DNA from: Pseudogemmobacter bohemicus
Lineage (GTDB): Bacteria; Pseudomonadota; Alphaproteobacteria; Rhodobacterales; Rhodobacteraceae
DNA length: 64,000 nt
Assembly: GCF_003290025.1 (NCBI RefSeq)
Contig: NZ_QNHG01000002.1
Location: 632,941-696,940 of the forward strand
Direction: 5' to 3'
A program made the translations under genes and the position numbers. Positions 17,323-25,907 of the stretch are shown one piece after another (the first letter of the stretch is position 1; each line of letters begins with the position of its first letter). The notes beneath the pieces are model-generated. The model did not search any database, was not told the DNA's origin, and was given only the letters and a program-made list of their open reading frames with translations.

Positions 17323-19718
17323 CTTCTGACGCGCAGGTTCTGATCATCGGCGGCGGCGCCATGGGTGTCTCGCTGATGTATCACCTGGTGAAAGCGGGCT
17401 GGACCGATGTGATCCTGACCGAGAAAAACGACCTCACCCATGGCTCGACCTGGCATGCGGCGGGGCTTTGTACCCATTTCGCGCATAACCCGACCATCCA
17501 GGAGCTGCGCGCCACCTCTGTGCGGCTTTACCGCGACATCCTGCCCGCCGAGACCGGCGAAAGCTGCGGTTTCCACCCTTCGGGCGCGATGCGCATCACC
17601 TCGAATCCCGAGCGGATGGCCGAATTCGCCCATGTCGCGGGCCTGTCGAAATTCACCGGCTATGAGCTGCGGCTGCTGAATTCACCCGAAGAGGTGGCGG
17701 CGCTGCATCCGCTCGCGCGGACCGGGGGCATCATCGGCGGGATTTATGAGCCCGATGACGGCCATGTCGATCCGACTCTGGCGACCAATGCGATGGCCAG
17801 GGTTGCGCGGCAGCTCGGTGCGGTGATCCTCAGGCGCAATCCGGTGCTGGGGATCCGGCGCGAGAATGGCGTCTGGGCGGTCGAAACGCGACAGGGGCTG
17901 ATCCGGGCGCAGCATATCGTCAATGCCGCCGGCACCTGGGGGTTCGAGATCGGGCGTATGATGGGGGCGAATGTGCCCTCGGTGCCGGTGCTGCATCAGT
18001 ATCTGGTGACCGATAGCGTGCAGGCGGTTGCCGACCGGATCAAAGCGGGGCTGCCGGAACTGCCGATGATCCGCGACCCTGAAGAAAGCTGGTATGTCCG
18101 CCAGGAGCGCGACGCCCTGATCCTTGGCCCCTATGAGAAAGAGGCCCAGGTCTGGTCGGTTGACGGCGTGCCGCCAGAATTCGGGGCCGAGCTGATGGAG
18201 CCCGACCTTGACCGGGTCGAACATATTCTGATGGCAGCCATGGCGCGGATCCCGGCGCTGGAGACCGGCGGTGTGAAATCGGTGGTCAATGGCCCGATCA
18301 CGTTCACCCCCGACGCCAATCCGCTGATCGGGCCGGCCTGGGGTCTGGAAAACGCCTGGCTGCTGACGGGCTCGTCGATGGGGGTGATGGAGGGCGGCGG
18401 CTCTGGCTGGTTCCTCGCGCATTGGATGACCCATGGTGCGCCGCCGATGGATGCGCTGGCGGTGGACAGCCGGCGGTTCGGCCCATGGGCGGATCGCGAT
18501 TACCGGGTGGCGAAGGCGATCGAGTGCTTCGGCCTCCAGTTCGGCGTGCATTACCCGCATGAGGAACGCCCTGCCGCGCGGGGAAAACGCCGCACGCCGC
18601 TTTACGATCTGATGCTGGCACGCGGCGCACAGATGGGGGCGGCCTATGGCTGGGAGCGGCCGAACTGGTTCGGTGCCCCGGCGCGGCTGACTTTTGGCCG
18701 CCCGGACTGGTTCGATTCTGTCGCAGGGGAATGCCGGATGGTGACCAGCGGCGCGGGCCTTGCCGATATGTCGGTCTTCTCGAAATTCGAGGTGACGGGG
18801 AAGGATGCGCGGGCCTTTGTCGATGCGCTTGGCTGCAATCTGGCGCCAAAGCCGGGGCGGGTCGGGCTGACCTATGCGCTGACGCAAGCAGGCGGGACGG
18901 AGTCGGAATTCACGCTCGCCTGCCTTGCAGAGGATCATTTTTACCTGACCTCGGCGGCGGCGGCGGAGATGCGCGATGATGATCTCCTGCGCGCGCGGAT
19001 GCCCGGTTTTGATATCGAAATCCGCCGGGTTAGTGACGATTTTGCGGTGATTGCGCTGATGGGACCAGCGGCGCCGGCCATCCTCGCAAGGCTGAGCCAG
19101 GACCCTCTCGGTCCCTGGATGTCGGTGCGTCAAATCACGGTGGCAGGCATCGCAACCCGGGCGCTGCGGCTCTCTTATATCGGTGAAGCCGGGTGGGAGT
19201 TGCATGTCCCCGCCGCCCGTGCGGCAGAGTTGTTCCTCGCGCTGGAAGCCGCCGGCCAGCCCGAGGGGATCGGCTGTTTCGGATCTTACGCGATGAATGC
19301 GATGCGGCTGGAAAAGGGCTACCCCGCCTGGGGTTCTGACTTCACCACCGAGCGCACGCCGGCCGAGACCGGCATGGGCTTTCTCGTGAAACCGGATCAC
19401 GATTTCCCCGGCCGCGAGGCGCTGATGGCCCGCATGGCCGACCCGAAGCGGTGGGAGATGGTGCTGCTGGAGGTCGAACCCGGAGCGGCAGAGCCCTATT
19501 ATTCGCATTCGGTCTGGCAGGGCACGGCCTGCATCGGCGTGGTGACCTCGGCCGCGACCGGGCACCGCACCGGCAAGGTGCTGGCACTGGCCTGGCTGCG
19601 CGACCGCCAGGCGAAAGACGGGCTGGAGGTCGAGATCCTGGGCACCCGCCGCAAGGCGCGCATCCTTGAGCGCCCGCCCTTCGACCCCGACAATCTGCGG
19701 CTGCGAGGTGCCGGATGA
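17319..19718 (+). CDS. GcvT-fused FAD-dependent demethylating dehydrogenase, copy 2
   Basis: This is a 799-residue paralogue of the preceding gene with the same plan: GGGAMG near residues 11-16, THGSTWHAAG with His46 as the probable covalent-FAD residue, and a C-terminal GcvT module carrying VTGKDARAFVDALGCNL, LSYIGEAGWELHVP and AMRLEKGYPAWGSDFTTE. The two copies are clearly diverged (different motif wording throughout), so they probably act on successive N-methyl groups or different intermediates rather than being a recent duplication. It is coupled to the upstream copy and to the SDR downstream by four-base overlaps. Confidence 0.9.
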   Translation: MTSDAQVLIIGGGAMGVSLMYHLVKAGWTDVILTEKNDLTHGSTWHAAGLCTHFAHNPTIQELRATSVRLYRDILPAETGESCGFHPSGAMRITSNPERMAEFAHVAGLSKFTGYELRLLNSPEEVAALHPLARTGGIIGGIYEPDDGHVDPTLATNAMARVARQLGAVILRRNPVLGIRRENGVWAVETRQGLIRAQHIVNAAGTWGFEIGRMMGANVPSVPVLHQYLVTDSVQAVADRIKAGLPELPMIRDPEESWYVRQERDALILGPYEKEAQVWSVDGVPPEFGAELMEPDLDRVEHILMAAMARIPALETGGVKSVVNGPITFTPDANPLIGPAWGLENAWLLTGSSMGVMEGGGSGWFLAHWMTHGAPPMDALAVDSRRFGPWADRDYRVAKAIECFGLQFGVHYPHEERPAARGKRRTPLYDLMLARGAQMGAAYGWERPNWFGAPARLTFGRPDWFDSVAGECRMVTSGAGLADMSVFSKFEVTGKDARAFVDALGCNLAPKPGRVGLTYALTQAGGTESEFTLACLAEDHFYLTSAAAAEMRDDDLLRARMPGFDIEIRRVSDDFAVIALMGPAAPAILARLSQDPLGPWMSVRQITVAGIATRALRLSYIGEAGWELHVPAARAAELFLALEAAGQPEGIGCFGSYAMNAMRLEKGYPAWGSDFTTERTPAETGMGFLVKPDHDFPGREALMARMADPKRWEMVLLEVEPGAAEPYYSHSVWQGTACIGVVTSAATGHRTGKVLALAWLRDRQAKDGLEVEILGTRRKARILERPPFDPDNLRLRGAG

Positions 19719-20518
19719 GCCAGCCCGCGCCGCACCCTGTCGCCATCGTGACCGGAGGCCTTTCCGGCATCGGTCATGCCGTGGCGCTGGATCTGGCGGG
19801 GCGCGGCTACCGCGTGGTGGTCGGCGCGCGCGATCTGGAAAGCCGGGCGCGGATCGCGGCTTTCGGGGCGCTGACCGGGGCGGCGCTGGCGGGGGGCGGC
19901 GAGGTCCGGGCGGATATGCTTGACCTTACCGACCCGGCCTCGGTCACGGCGTTTTGCGACCGCAGCACCCAACGGTTCGGCCCCGCCGATGTGCTGATCA
20001 ACGCCGCCGGGATCACAGCCGAACAGCCGGTCGAAGGGCATTCGGATGCGCTTTGGCAGCAGATCATCGACACCAATCTGACCGGCGCCTTCCGTATGAT
20101 CCGCGCCTGTCTGCCGGCGATGAAGGCGCGCGGCTGGGGGCGGATCGTCAATATCGGCTCGACCGCCGCGACGGTGGGCTGGCAGGACAACCCGGCCTAT
20201 TGCGCCTCGAAAGCGGGGCTGCTGGGGCTGACACGCTGCGCAGCACTTGAGGGCGCGGCGCAGGGCGTCACCTGCGTGATGGTCAGCCCGGCCTGGGTCG
20301 ATACCCCGATGATGGAGGCTGACCTTGCGCAGATCGTCGCGCGGGAAGGCAAGGGGCGCACGACCACCGAGGCCCGCGCCGCGATTGCCGCCGAAAACCC
20401 GCAGCACCGCATCATCGCAGCGGGCGAGGTCGCGGCGCTGGTCGCTTTCCTGATCACCGATGCCGCCAAAGGCATCACCATGGAGGAGGTGAAGATCACC
20501 GGCGGCGCACTCTGGTGA
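19715..20518 (+). CDS. short-chain dehydrogenase/reductase of the demethylation operon
   Basis: This 267-residue classical SDR has TGGLSGIGHAVALDLAGRG (dinucleotide-binding loop) at the N-terminus, NAAGITAEQP in place of NNAG, and the catalytic IGSTAATVGWQDNPAYCASK with Tyr-x3-Lys. The C-terminus ends with MEEVKITGGALW, near the usual IDGG-type closing phrase. It overlaps copy 2 of the demethylase by four bases. It probably oxidises or reduces a hydroxy/keto intermediate left after demethylation and transamination (inference). Confidence 0.88.
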   Translation: MSQPAPHPVAIVTGGLSGIGHAVALDLAGRGYRVVVGARDLESRARIAAFGALTGAALAGGGEVRADMLDLTDPASVTAFCDRSTQRFGPADVLINAAGITAEQPVEGHSDALWQQIIDTNLTGAFRMIRACLPAMKARGWGRIVNIGSTAATVGWQDNPAYCASKAGLLGLTRCAALEGAAQGVTCVMVSPAWVDTPMMEADLAQIVAREGKGRTTTEARAAIAAENPQHRIIAAGEVAALVAFLITDAAKGITMEEVKITGGALW

Positions 20519-20567
20519 GCGCTTCCGGCTTTGCAAAACACACCAGGCAACCGACAGGGAGATTACA

Positions 20568-21503
20568 ATGACAAAGAAGAGCATGAATGCCGCTGTGTCA
20601 CTGCTTGCACTGGCCGCCGTAACCTGCGGGCCGGCGCTGGCTGCCGGGCCCGGCGCGGTCGATGAGCCGATCAGGCTCGCCATGCTGGAATGGACCGGGG
20701 CGCAGATTTCCGCCCGGATCGCCGGCAAGGTGCTGGAGAAGGCGGGCTATAAGGTCGATTATGTGACCGCCGGGAATTATCCGCATTTTCAGGGTCTTGC
20801 AGATGGCGATATTGCCGCCTCGGTCGAGATCTGGCTGAACAATGTCGGCGATGTCTATCCAAAGGTTCTGGCCGAGGGCAAGGTCGAGGATATCGGCAGC
20901 CTGGGGCTTACCACCAATGAGGGCTGGATCTATCCGAAATTCATGGAGGAGATCTGCCCGGCGCTGCCCTCATGGGAGGCGCTGAAGGATCCCGATTGCG
21001 TGGCGCTGCTGGCGACGCCCGACACGCTGCCGAATGGTCGTTTCCTCGATTATCCGGCCGATTGGGGATCGCGCGCGGCGACGATCATCGCCGATAACAC
21101 CCTGCCGCTGACGGCGGTGCCTTCGGGGTCCGAGGGGGCGCAGATTGCCGAACTCCGCGCCGCATCGGCGGCAAAGACGCCGCTGGTGATGATGTTCTGG
21201 GCGCCGCATTTCATCCTTGCCGAAGTCGAGGTCGGCTGGGTCGAGATGCCGCCCTGCAAGGACCAGTCGAATGAGCATTGCATCATGCCGCCCGACGTCA
21301 ACAAGGTGGTCTGGTCGGGTTTTTCGCAGAAATGGCCGGCGGCTTATGAAATCCTGAAAGCCTTCCGGTTCTCGACCGAAGATCAGCAGCAGATGATGCT
21401 GGCGATCGACGAAAAGGGTCAGTCGCTGGATGCGGTGACCACCGAATGGGTTGCGGCGAATGAGGCCACCTGGCGCCCCTGGCTCGATCAGGCGCTGAAC
21501 TGA
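20568..21503 (+). CDS. betaine/proline-type ABC substrate-binding protein (OpuAC/ProX family)
   Basis: A 311-residue exported binding protein: an N-terminal signal peptide (AAVSLLALAAVTCGPALA) precedes the mature domain. The mature part has the OpuAC-family pattern of paired lobes with LAMLEWTGAQISARIAGKVL, then GYKVDYVTAG, SVEIWLNN and, late, FRFSTEDQQQMMLAIDEKG with TEWVAANEATWRPWL at the C-terminus. The many Trp residues agree with an aromatic box for a quaternary ammonium head group. It is followed immediately by the ATPase and permease genes, so all four proteins form one importer that brings in the operon's substrate. Confidence 0.9.
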   Translation: MTKKSMNAAVSLLALAAVTCGPALAAGPGAVDEPIRLAMLEWTGAQISARIAGKVLEKAGYKVDYVTAGNYPHFQGLADGDIAASVEIWLNNVGDVYPKVLAEGKVEDIGSLGLTTNEGWIYPKFMEEICPALPSWEALKDPDCVALLATPDTLPNGRFLDYPADWGSRAATIIADNTLPLTAVPSGSEGAQIAELRAASAAKTPLVMMFWAPHFILAEVEVGWVEMPPCKDQSNEHCIMPPDVNKVVWSGFSQKWPAAYEILKAFRFSTEDQQQMMLAIDEKGQSLDAVTTEWVAANEATWRPWLDQALN

Positions 21504-21513
21504 GGCCGGGGCG

Positions 21514-22542
21514 GTGGTGAGCGAGAGCATCATGCTCAGCTGCCGGGCGCTGTGGAAGGTCTTCGGGCCGCGCCCGGGCTATTACTTTGACACATCCGGC
21601 TACCGGATCGACCCCGAGGCGCTGGTCACGCGCCTCAGGCAGGAGGGGCATATTCCGGCGGTGGCGGACGCCACATTCGACGTTCGGAAGGGCGAGATTT
21701 TCGTGATCATGGGCCTGTCGGGGTCCGGAAAATCGACGCTGGTGCGCTGCCTGTCGCGGCTTCTCGATATCGAGCATGGGGTGCTGGAATTCGAGGGGCG
21801 GGATCTGTCGCGGGTCTCGGGGCGCGAGCTGACCGAAATCCGGCGGCGCAAGATGGGGATGGTGTTCCAGAGTTTCGGGCTGATGCCGCATCTGACCGCG
21901 CTGGAAAACGTCGCCTTACCGCTGAAATTGCAGGGCATGGCCCGGGCGCCGCGCGAGGCGCGTGCGCGCAAGATGCTGGAGCTGGTTGAACTTGCATCCC
22001 GCGAGGATGCGCTGCCGGCGCAGTTGTCGGGGGGGCAGCAGCAAAGGGTCGGCATCGCCCGCAGCCTCGCGCCCGATCCGGAGCTGTGGTTCCTGGACGA
22101 GCCGTTTTCGGCGCTGGATCCGCTGATACGGCGACAGATGCAGGATGAATTCCTGCGGCTGCAACGGCAGCTGAAAAAGACCATCATCTTCATCACCCAT
22201 GACATTATGGAGGCTTGCCGGCTGGCCGACCGCATCGCTTTGATGCAGGGCGGGCGGATCATCCAGATCGGCACTCCGGCTGATATCCTGCTGAAACCGG
22301 CCGATGACTATGTCGCAAGCTTTACCGCAGAAGTGGCGCTGAGCCGGGCGATCCGGGTGCGTGATCTGGCGCAGCCGGGCGCGGCAGAAGGCCCGCCAGT
22401 CGCGCCTGAGGCCTTGTTAGAGACGCTTTTGGCCGACCTGGCCTCCGGACGGCAGCGGTTTCCGGTGCAGGGCCAGCCGGGGCAGGTTCTTGAGGCCGAT
22501 GCGGTGCTGGCGGTCTTGCGCCGCGATGCGGGGGGCGGGTGA
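21514..22542 (+). CDS. betaine/proline-type ABC transporter ATPase (ProV-like)
   Basis: A 342-residue ATPase with Walker A GLSGSGKST, signature LSGGQQQRVGIARS, Walker B LWFLDEPFSALD and the H-loop FITHDIMEA. The N-terminal extension before the ABC domain (FGPRPGYYFDTSGYRIDPE) is ProV-like. The tail beyond the ABC domain is about 90 residues and shows no clear pair of CBS domains, so osmotic gating of the OpuA/ProV type is doubtful and a catabolic uptake role fits better. The start may be GTG 21514, GTG 21517 or ATG 21532. Its stop overlaps the permease start. Confidence 0.9.
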   Translation: MVSESIMLSCRALWKVFGPRPGYYFDTSGYRIDPEALVTRLRQEGHIPAVADATFDVRKGEIFVIMGLSGSGKSTLVRCLSRLLDIEHGVLEFEGRDLSRVSGRELTEIRRRKMGMVFQSFGLMPHLTALENVALPLKLQGMARAPREARARKMLELVELASREDALPAQLSGGQQQRVGIARSLAPDPELWFLDEPFSALDPLIRRQMQDEFLRLQRQLKKTIIFITHDIMEACRLADRIALMQGGRIIQIGTPADILLKPADDYVASFTAEVALSRAIRVRDLAQPGAAEGPPVAPEALLETLLADLASGRQRFPVQGQPGQVLEADAVLAVLRRDAGGG

Positions 22543-24542
22543 TGGCACGCTTCAGCCGCAGCGAAAGGCTCTGGGCGGTGTTGCTGGCGGTCTCGGCGCT
22601 TATGGTCGTGCTGGCGCATCAGATGCCGGTGCTGCGTGGCTTTCCCACCGCCCTGACCCTGCCGCTGTCAGAGGCGCTGAACGCGGTGATCACCCCGGTT
22701 TTTGAGGCGTTGCGGCCCATCGGGCGGCTGCTTTCAACCATGATCGAGGCGCCGCTGGCGGCGATCCGCGCGGGCCTTGCCTGGGCGCCCTGGCCTGCGA
22801 CGGTGCTGGGGCTGGCCATGCTGGCGCTTTATGCCGGCGGGCGGAGGCTCGCGGTTTTCGCACTGCTGGCGCTTGGGGTGGTCGCCTTGATGGGCTATTG
22901 GCCAAAGGCGATGAACACGCTGGCGCTGGTGTTGATCTCGGTGCCGCTGGCGGTCGGGATCGGGTTTGCACTGGGGGCGCTTGGGCATCTGGTGCCGAAG
23001 GCGCGGGCGGGGCTGATCTTTCTGCTTGATGTGATGCAGACCTGGCCCGCCTTTGGCTATCTGATCCCGCTTTTGCTGATGTTCGGCTTTGGCCCGGCGG
23101 CGGGGCTGGCGGCGAGTGTGATCTTCTCGATCCCGCCGATGGTGCGCAATACGATGCTGGGGCTGGATGAGGTGCCGCCGGCCATCGTCGAAAGCGCGCT
23201 GATGGCGGGCGCGCGACCGGGACAGCTGTTCTGGCAGGCGAAGGTGCCGGTGGCTATGCCGCAGCTGATGGTGGGGGTGAACCAGACGACCATGGCCTCT
23301 TTGTCGATGGTGATTATCATCGCGATCATCGGCGGCTTCAACGATATCGGCTGGGAGGTGCTGTCCGCGATGCGCGCCGCCGAACTGGGGCGTTCGCTGG
23401 GGGCGGGGCTGGTGATCGTGCTGATCGCGGTGCTGCTGGACCGCATCACCCGCGGATTTGCCGGGCGGCGGCGTGGGGTTGCCCCGCGCTGGCTGGGCCC
23501 TGGGCTCATGGCCGCGCTGGTGCTGGCGCTGCTGCTTCCGGGCGAGGCGTTGCTGCCGGACGAGGAGGGCCAGCGCTGGTTGCGCCGTCTTGACGCCTGG
23601 CTCCTTGGTTTCGTCGCCTGGAGCGCGCCCGTCTTTGCCGTCCTGCGCAATGCGATCACTTATGGCGTCATGCTGCCGATGCGGCTGGGGTTCTCGGGCG
23701 CGGCCAGCCCGATGGTCTGGGGTTTTGCCCTGAGCGCGCCGGTCACCCTGACCTATATTGCGGTCAGCCTGGGGGGCGTGGTTGCCCTTGGCTGCCGCGC
23801 CCCCTGGCGGGGGATCGGTTTCGGTTTTGCCGCGCTGGTCTTCTGGACCGGGCTGCCGGGCTTCCCCTGGCCCGGGGTCTTTCTGCTGATGGGATTTGCC
23901 ACCTGGCGGGCCGGCGGCGCGGGGCTGTTTGCGCTGGCGATGGGGGCGCTCCTGTTGGCCGGTGTTTCGGGCCTCTGGCAGCCGATGATGCAATCCATCT
24001 ATCTCTGCGCGGTGGCCGTGCTGATCTCTTTCGCCATCGGCGCCACGCTGGGGGTGATCGCGGCGGAAAGCGACCGCTTCTCGGCCCTGCTGCGCCCGGT
24101 CAGCGACACGCTGCAGACCATGCCGCAATTCGTTTTCCTGATCCCGGCGCTGATGCTGTTCCGGGTGGGAGAGTTCACCGCCCTGATCGCCATCGTGCTT
24201 TACGCCGTGGTGCCGCCGATCCGCTATGTCGAACATGGGTTGCGTTCGGCCAGGGCCGATCTGACCGAGGCGGCGGTGCAGATGGGGGCTACGCCCTGGC
24301 AACTTCTGTGGCAGGTCAAATTGCCGCTGGCCAGGGGATCGGTGCGGCTTGGGCTGAACCAGACCATCATGGCGGCGCTGTCGATGCTGGTGATCGCGGC
24401 GCTGGTGGGCACGCGCGAGCTGGGCCAGCAGGTCTATGTCGCACTGTCAAGGGCCGATGCCGGCGCCGGGCTGATTGCAGGGGCTGTCATTGCCGCCATC
24501 GCGCTGGTTGCCGACCGGCTGCTCCGGGCGCCGGTTGCATAG
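22542..24542 (+). CDS. double ProW-type ABC permease (two permease domains in one chain)
   Basis: At 666 residues this permease is about twice the length of ProW/OpuAB. It contains two complete copies of the inner-membrane domain: each has the cytoplasmic EAA-like loop (ESALMAGARPGQLFWQAKVP in the first half, EAAVQMGATPWQLLWQVKLP in the second), followed by the closely matching phrases NQTTMASLSMVIIIAIIGG and NQTIMAALSMLVIAALVG. The chain is strongly hydrophobic, with about a dozen membrane helices. Such a fusion can form the whole transmembrane pathway from one polypeptide. ATG 22542 overlaps the ATPase stop; a GTG lies one codon earlier. Confidence 0.9.
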   Translation: MARFSRSERLWAVLLAVSALMVVLAHQMPVLRGFPTALTLPLSEALNAVITPVFEALRPIGRLLSTMIEAPLAAIRAGLAWAPWPATVLGLAMLALYAGGRRLAVFALLALGVVALMGYWPKAMNTLALVLISVPLAVGIGFALGALGHLVPKARAGLIFLLDVMQTWPAFGYLIPLLLMFGFGPAAGLAASVIFSIPPMVRNTMLGLDEVPPAIVESALMAGARPGQLFWQAKVPVAMPQLMVGVNQTTMASLSMVIIIAIIGGFNDIGWEVLSAMRAAELGRSLGAGLVIVLIAVLLDRITRGFAGRRRGVAPRWLGPGLMAALVLALLLPGEALLPDEEGQRWLRRLDAWLLGFVAWSAPVFAVLRNAITYGVMLPMRLGFSGAASPMVWGFALSAPVTLTYIAVSLGGVVALGCRAPWRGIGFGFAALVFWTGLPGFPWPGVFLLMGFATWRAGGAGLFALAMGALLLAGVSGLWQPMMQSIYLCAVAVLISFAIGATLGVIAAESDRFSALLRPVSDTLQTMPQFVFLIPALMLFRVGEFTALIAIVLYAVVPPIRYVEHGLRSARADLTEAAVQMGATPWQLLWQVKLPLARGSVRLGLNQTIMAALSMLVIAALVGTRELGQQVYVALSRADAGAGLIAGAVIAAIALVADRLLRAPVA

Positions 24543-24563
24543 CATGACAATGAGGAGGATCAG

Positions 24564-25316
24564 ATGAACAGGATCTATGCGCTGTGGTCACATCCGCGCT
24601 CGATGTCGACCGCGATGGAGCGGGTGATGCGCGAACGCGGCGATCTCGACTGTGCGCATGAGCCCTTCATGTATGATTATTACGTCCATCGCGCGATCCG
24701 TCAGATGCCGCATTTCGATATACGCCCGGATCATCCGGTCAGCTATCCGGCGATCCGCGACCACCTGCTGGCGCGTGCGACAAAGGGGCCGGTCTTCTTC
24801 AAGGACATGTCCTATTATGTGATGCCGCATATCCTGGAGGACCAGGCTTTCGCGCCGCATCTGGTCAATGCTTTCCTGATCCGCGATCCGCTGGCCTCGA
24901 TCACCTCATATTACAGGCTCGACCCCGGGGTGAGCCGCGAGGAAATCGGGCTTGAGGCGCAATGGCGTCATTTCAGCGCGCTGAAGGCGGCGGGGCAACA
25001 GGCGGTTGTGCTGCGGGCCGAGGCGGTACGGGAAGACACGCGCGGCACCATGGCGCGGTTCTGGCAGGCGGTCGGGCTGTCGTTTTCCGAACGCGCCTTC
25101 ATCTGGCAGGATGAAAAGCCAAAGGACTGGGATCAGGTCGGTGGCTGGCATGGCGATGTCAGCGCCTCGAAAGGGATCCGCCCGATCAGTGCCGATGAGG
25201 CGGCGGAAACCCGTACCAAATTCGATGCCCTGGCGCAGAACCATCCGCGCATGAAACACGACCTCGCGCATCATCTGCCGTTTTATCAGAGGCTTCTGGC
25301 CGAAGCCCTGTGCTGA
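24564..25316 (+). CDS. sulfotransferase-like protein
   Basis: This 250-residue protein begins with IYALWSHPRSMSTAMERVM, in which SHPRSMST is the phosphosulfate-binding loop typical of bacterial sulfotransferase-like proteins. Later segments FKDMSYYV and HLVNAFLIRDPLASITSYY resemble the 3'-phosphate-binding region (family: RxPxDxxxS). It follows the importer permease by 21 bases after AGGAGG and so belongs to the operon. Whether it sulfates something or is a relative recruited to another reaction cannot be read from sequence. A sulfated or sulfonated betaine as the operon's substrate would explain both this gene and the neighbouring taurine-type importer (inference). Confidence 0.8.
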   Translation: MNRIYALWSHPRSMSTAMERVMRERGDLDCAHEPFMYDYYVHRAIRQMPHFDIRPDHPVSYPAIRDHLLARATKGPVFFKDMSYYVMPHILEDQAFAPHLVNAFLIRDPLASITSYYRLDPGVSREEIGLEAQWRHFSALKAAGQQAVVLRAEAVREDTRGTMARFWQAVGLSFSERAFIWQDEKPKDWDQVGGWHGDVSASKGIRPISADEAAETRTKFDALAQNHPRMKHDLAHHLPFYQRLLAEALC

Positions 25317-25354
25317 GGCCCCGTGCCTGAGGTCCTGTGCCTGGAGTCCGGTGG
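25313..25354 (+). repeat. three imperfect 14-bp tandem repeats across a stop codon
   Basis: Three head-to-tail units, CTGAGGCCCCGTGC, CTGAGGTCCTGTGC and CTGGAGTCCGGTGG, span the end of the sulfotransferase-like gene; the stop TGA is inside the first unit, and the 14 bases before it are a weaker fourth match. This looks like local slippage duplication at the gene's 3' end. Confidence 0.55.
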
Positions 25355-25525
25355 TGAACCAGGCCGCAGCCGTGCGAATCGCCTGGGCGGCGCAGGAAAA
25401 AGCCTCTCCGCCGACCCTGTCGGAGAGAAGATATCCCCTGCCGGAGGGCAAAGTCCGACCGGCGGCTTCCCTTGCCGCACCGGGCCGGAAACGAGACTAT
25501 TTCGCCTGAAATCACGGGTGAAACC

Positions 25526-25900
25526 ATGTCTTATGCTGCCGGTCCGGCCAAAGATGCCGGTCAATCCTCTCGCTCCGGGCGCTCGCTCGGGGATATCGCG
25601 CTGCGGCTGACGACCAGGCGGGCGGGAGATACGGCGATCAGCCTGCCGCCGGGGTGCCAGCTGCGGCTGGCCTCGCCGGTCTGGTATGAGATCTGGTCGC
25701 GCGATACCGCGCGCCTGGCCCGGTTGGGGGTGGCGGTTCTGCCCGAACAGATCGCCTCGCTTGCCAGTGACGAACGCCAGGCGCTGGTTTCCGATCAACT
25801 GGCGCGCGCGGGCGCCGGGCCGGTGCTGCCCGACTGGCTGAAACCCGCGCTGGCCCGGGCCCGGGCGCGGCTGGCGGCGCGGCTGTCCTGGCTGGACTGA
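25526..25900 (+). CDS. small protein of unknown function
   Basis: An unrecognised 124-residue protein. The start at 25526 follows GGGTGA; an earlier ATG at 25472 would add 18 residues. The middle part reads as a soluble domain (LRLTTRRAGDTAISLPPGCQ, then VWYEIWSRDTARLARLGVAV) and the last 35 residues form a basic Ala/Arg-rich amphipathic helix. Codon use keeps the GC-rich third position of its neighbours, which argues that it is coding. It stands convergent to the tauABC operon with a seven-base gap, and 209 bases with a hairpin (CTCTCCG at 25405-25411 with CGGAGAG at 25422-25428) precede it. Confidence 0.5.
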   Translation: MSYAAGPAKDAGQSSRSGRSLGDIALRLTTRRAGDTAISLPPGCQLRLASPVWYEIWSRDTARLARLGVAVLPEQIASLASDERQALVSDQLARAGAGPVLPDWLKPALARARARLAARLSWLD

Positions 25901-25907
25901 CCTGACC

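Noticed and set aside
25341-25366. Sequence GGAGTCCGGTGG recalling the end of a cobalamin riboswitch
   Set aside because: The rest of the aptamer would have to lie inside the sulfotransferase-like gene and is not there; the similarity is explained by the 14-bp repeats.
25421-25520. Stretch resembling a glycine riboswitch aptamer (GGAGAG ... GCCGGAGGGCAAA ... GGAAAC)
   Set aside because: The closing CTCTCAGGCAAAAGGAC element is missing, the GGAGAG pairs with an upstream CTCTCC instead, and the downstream gene is not a glycine-cleavage gene.
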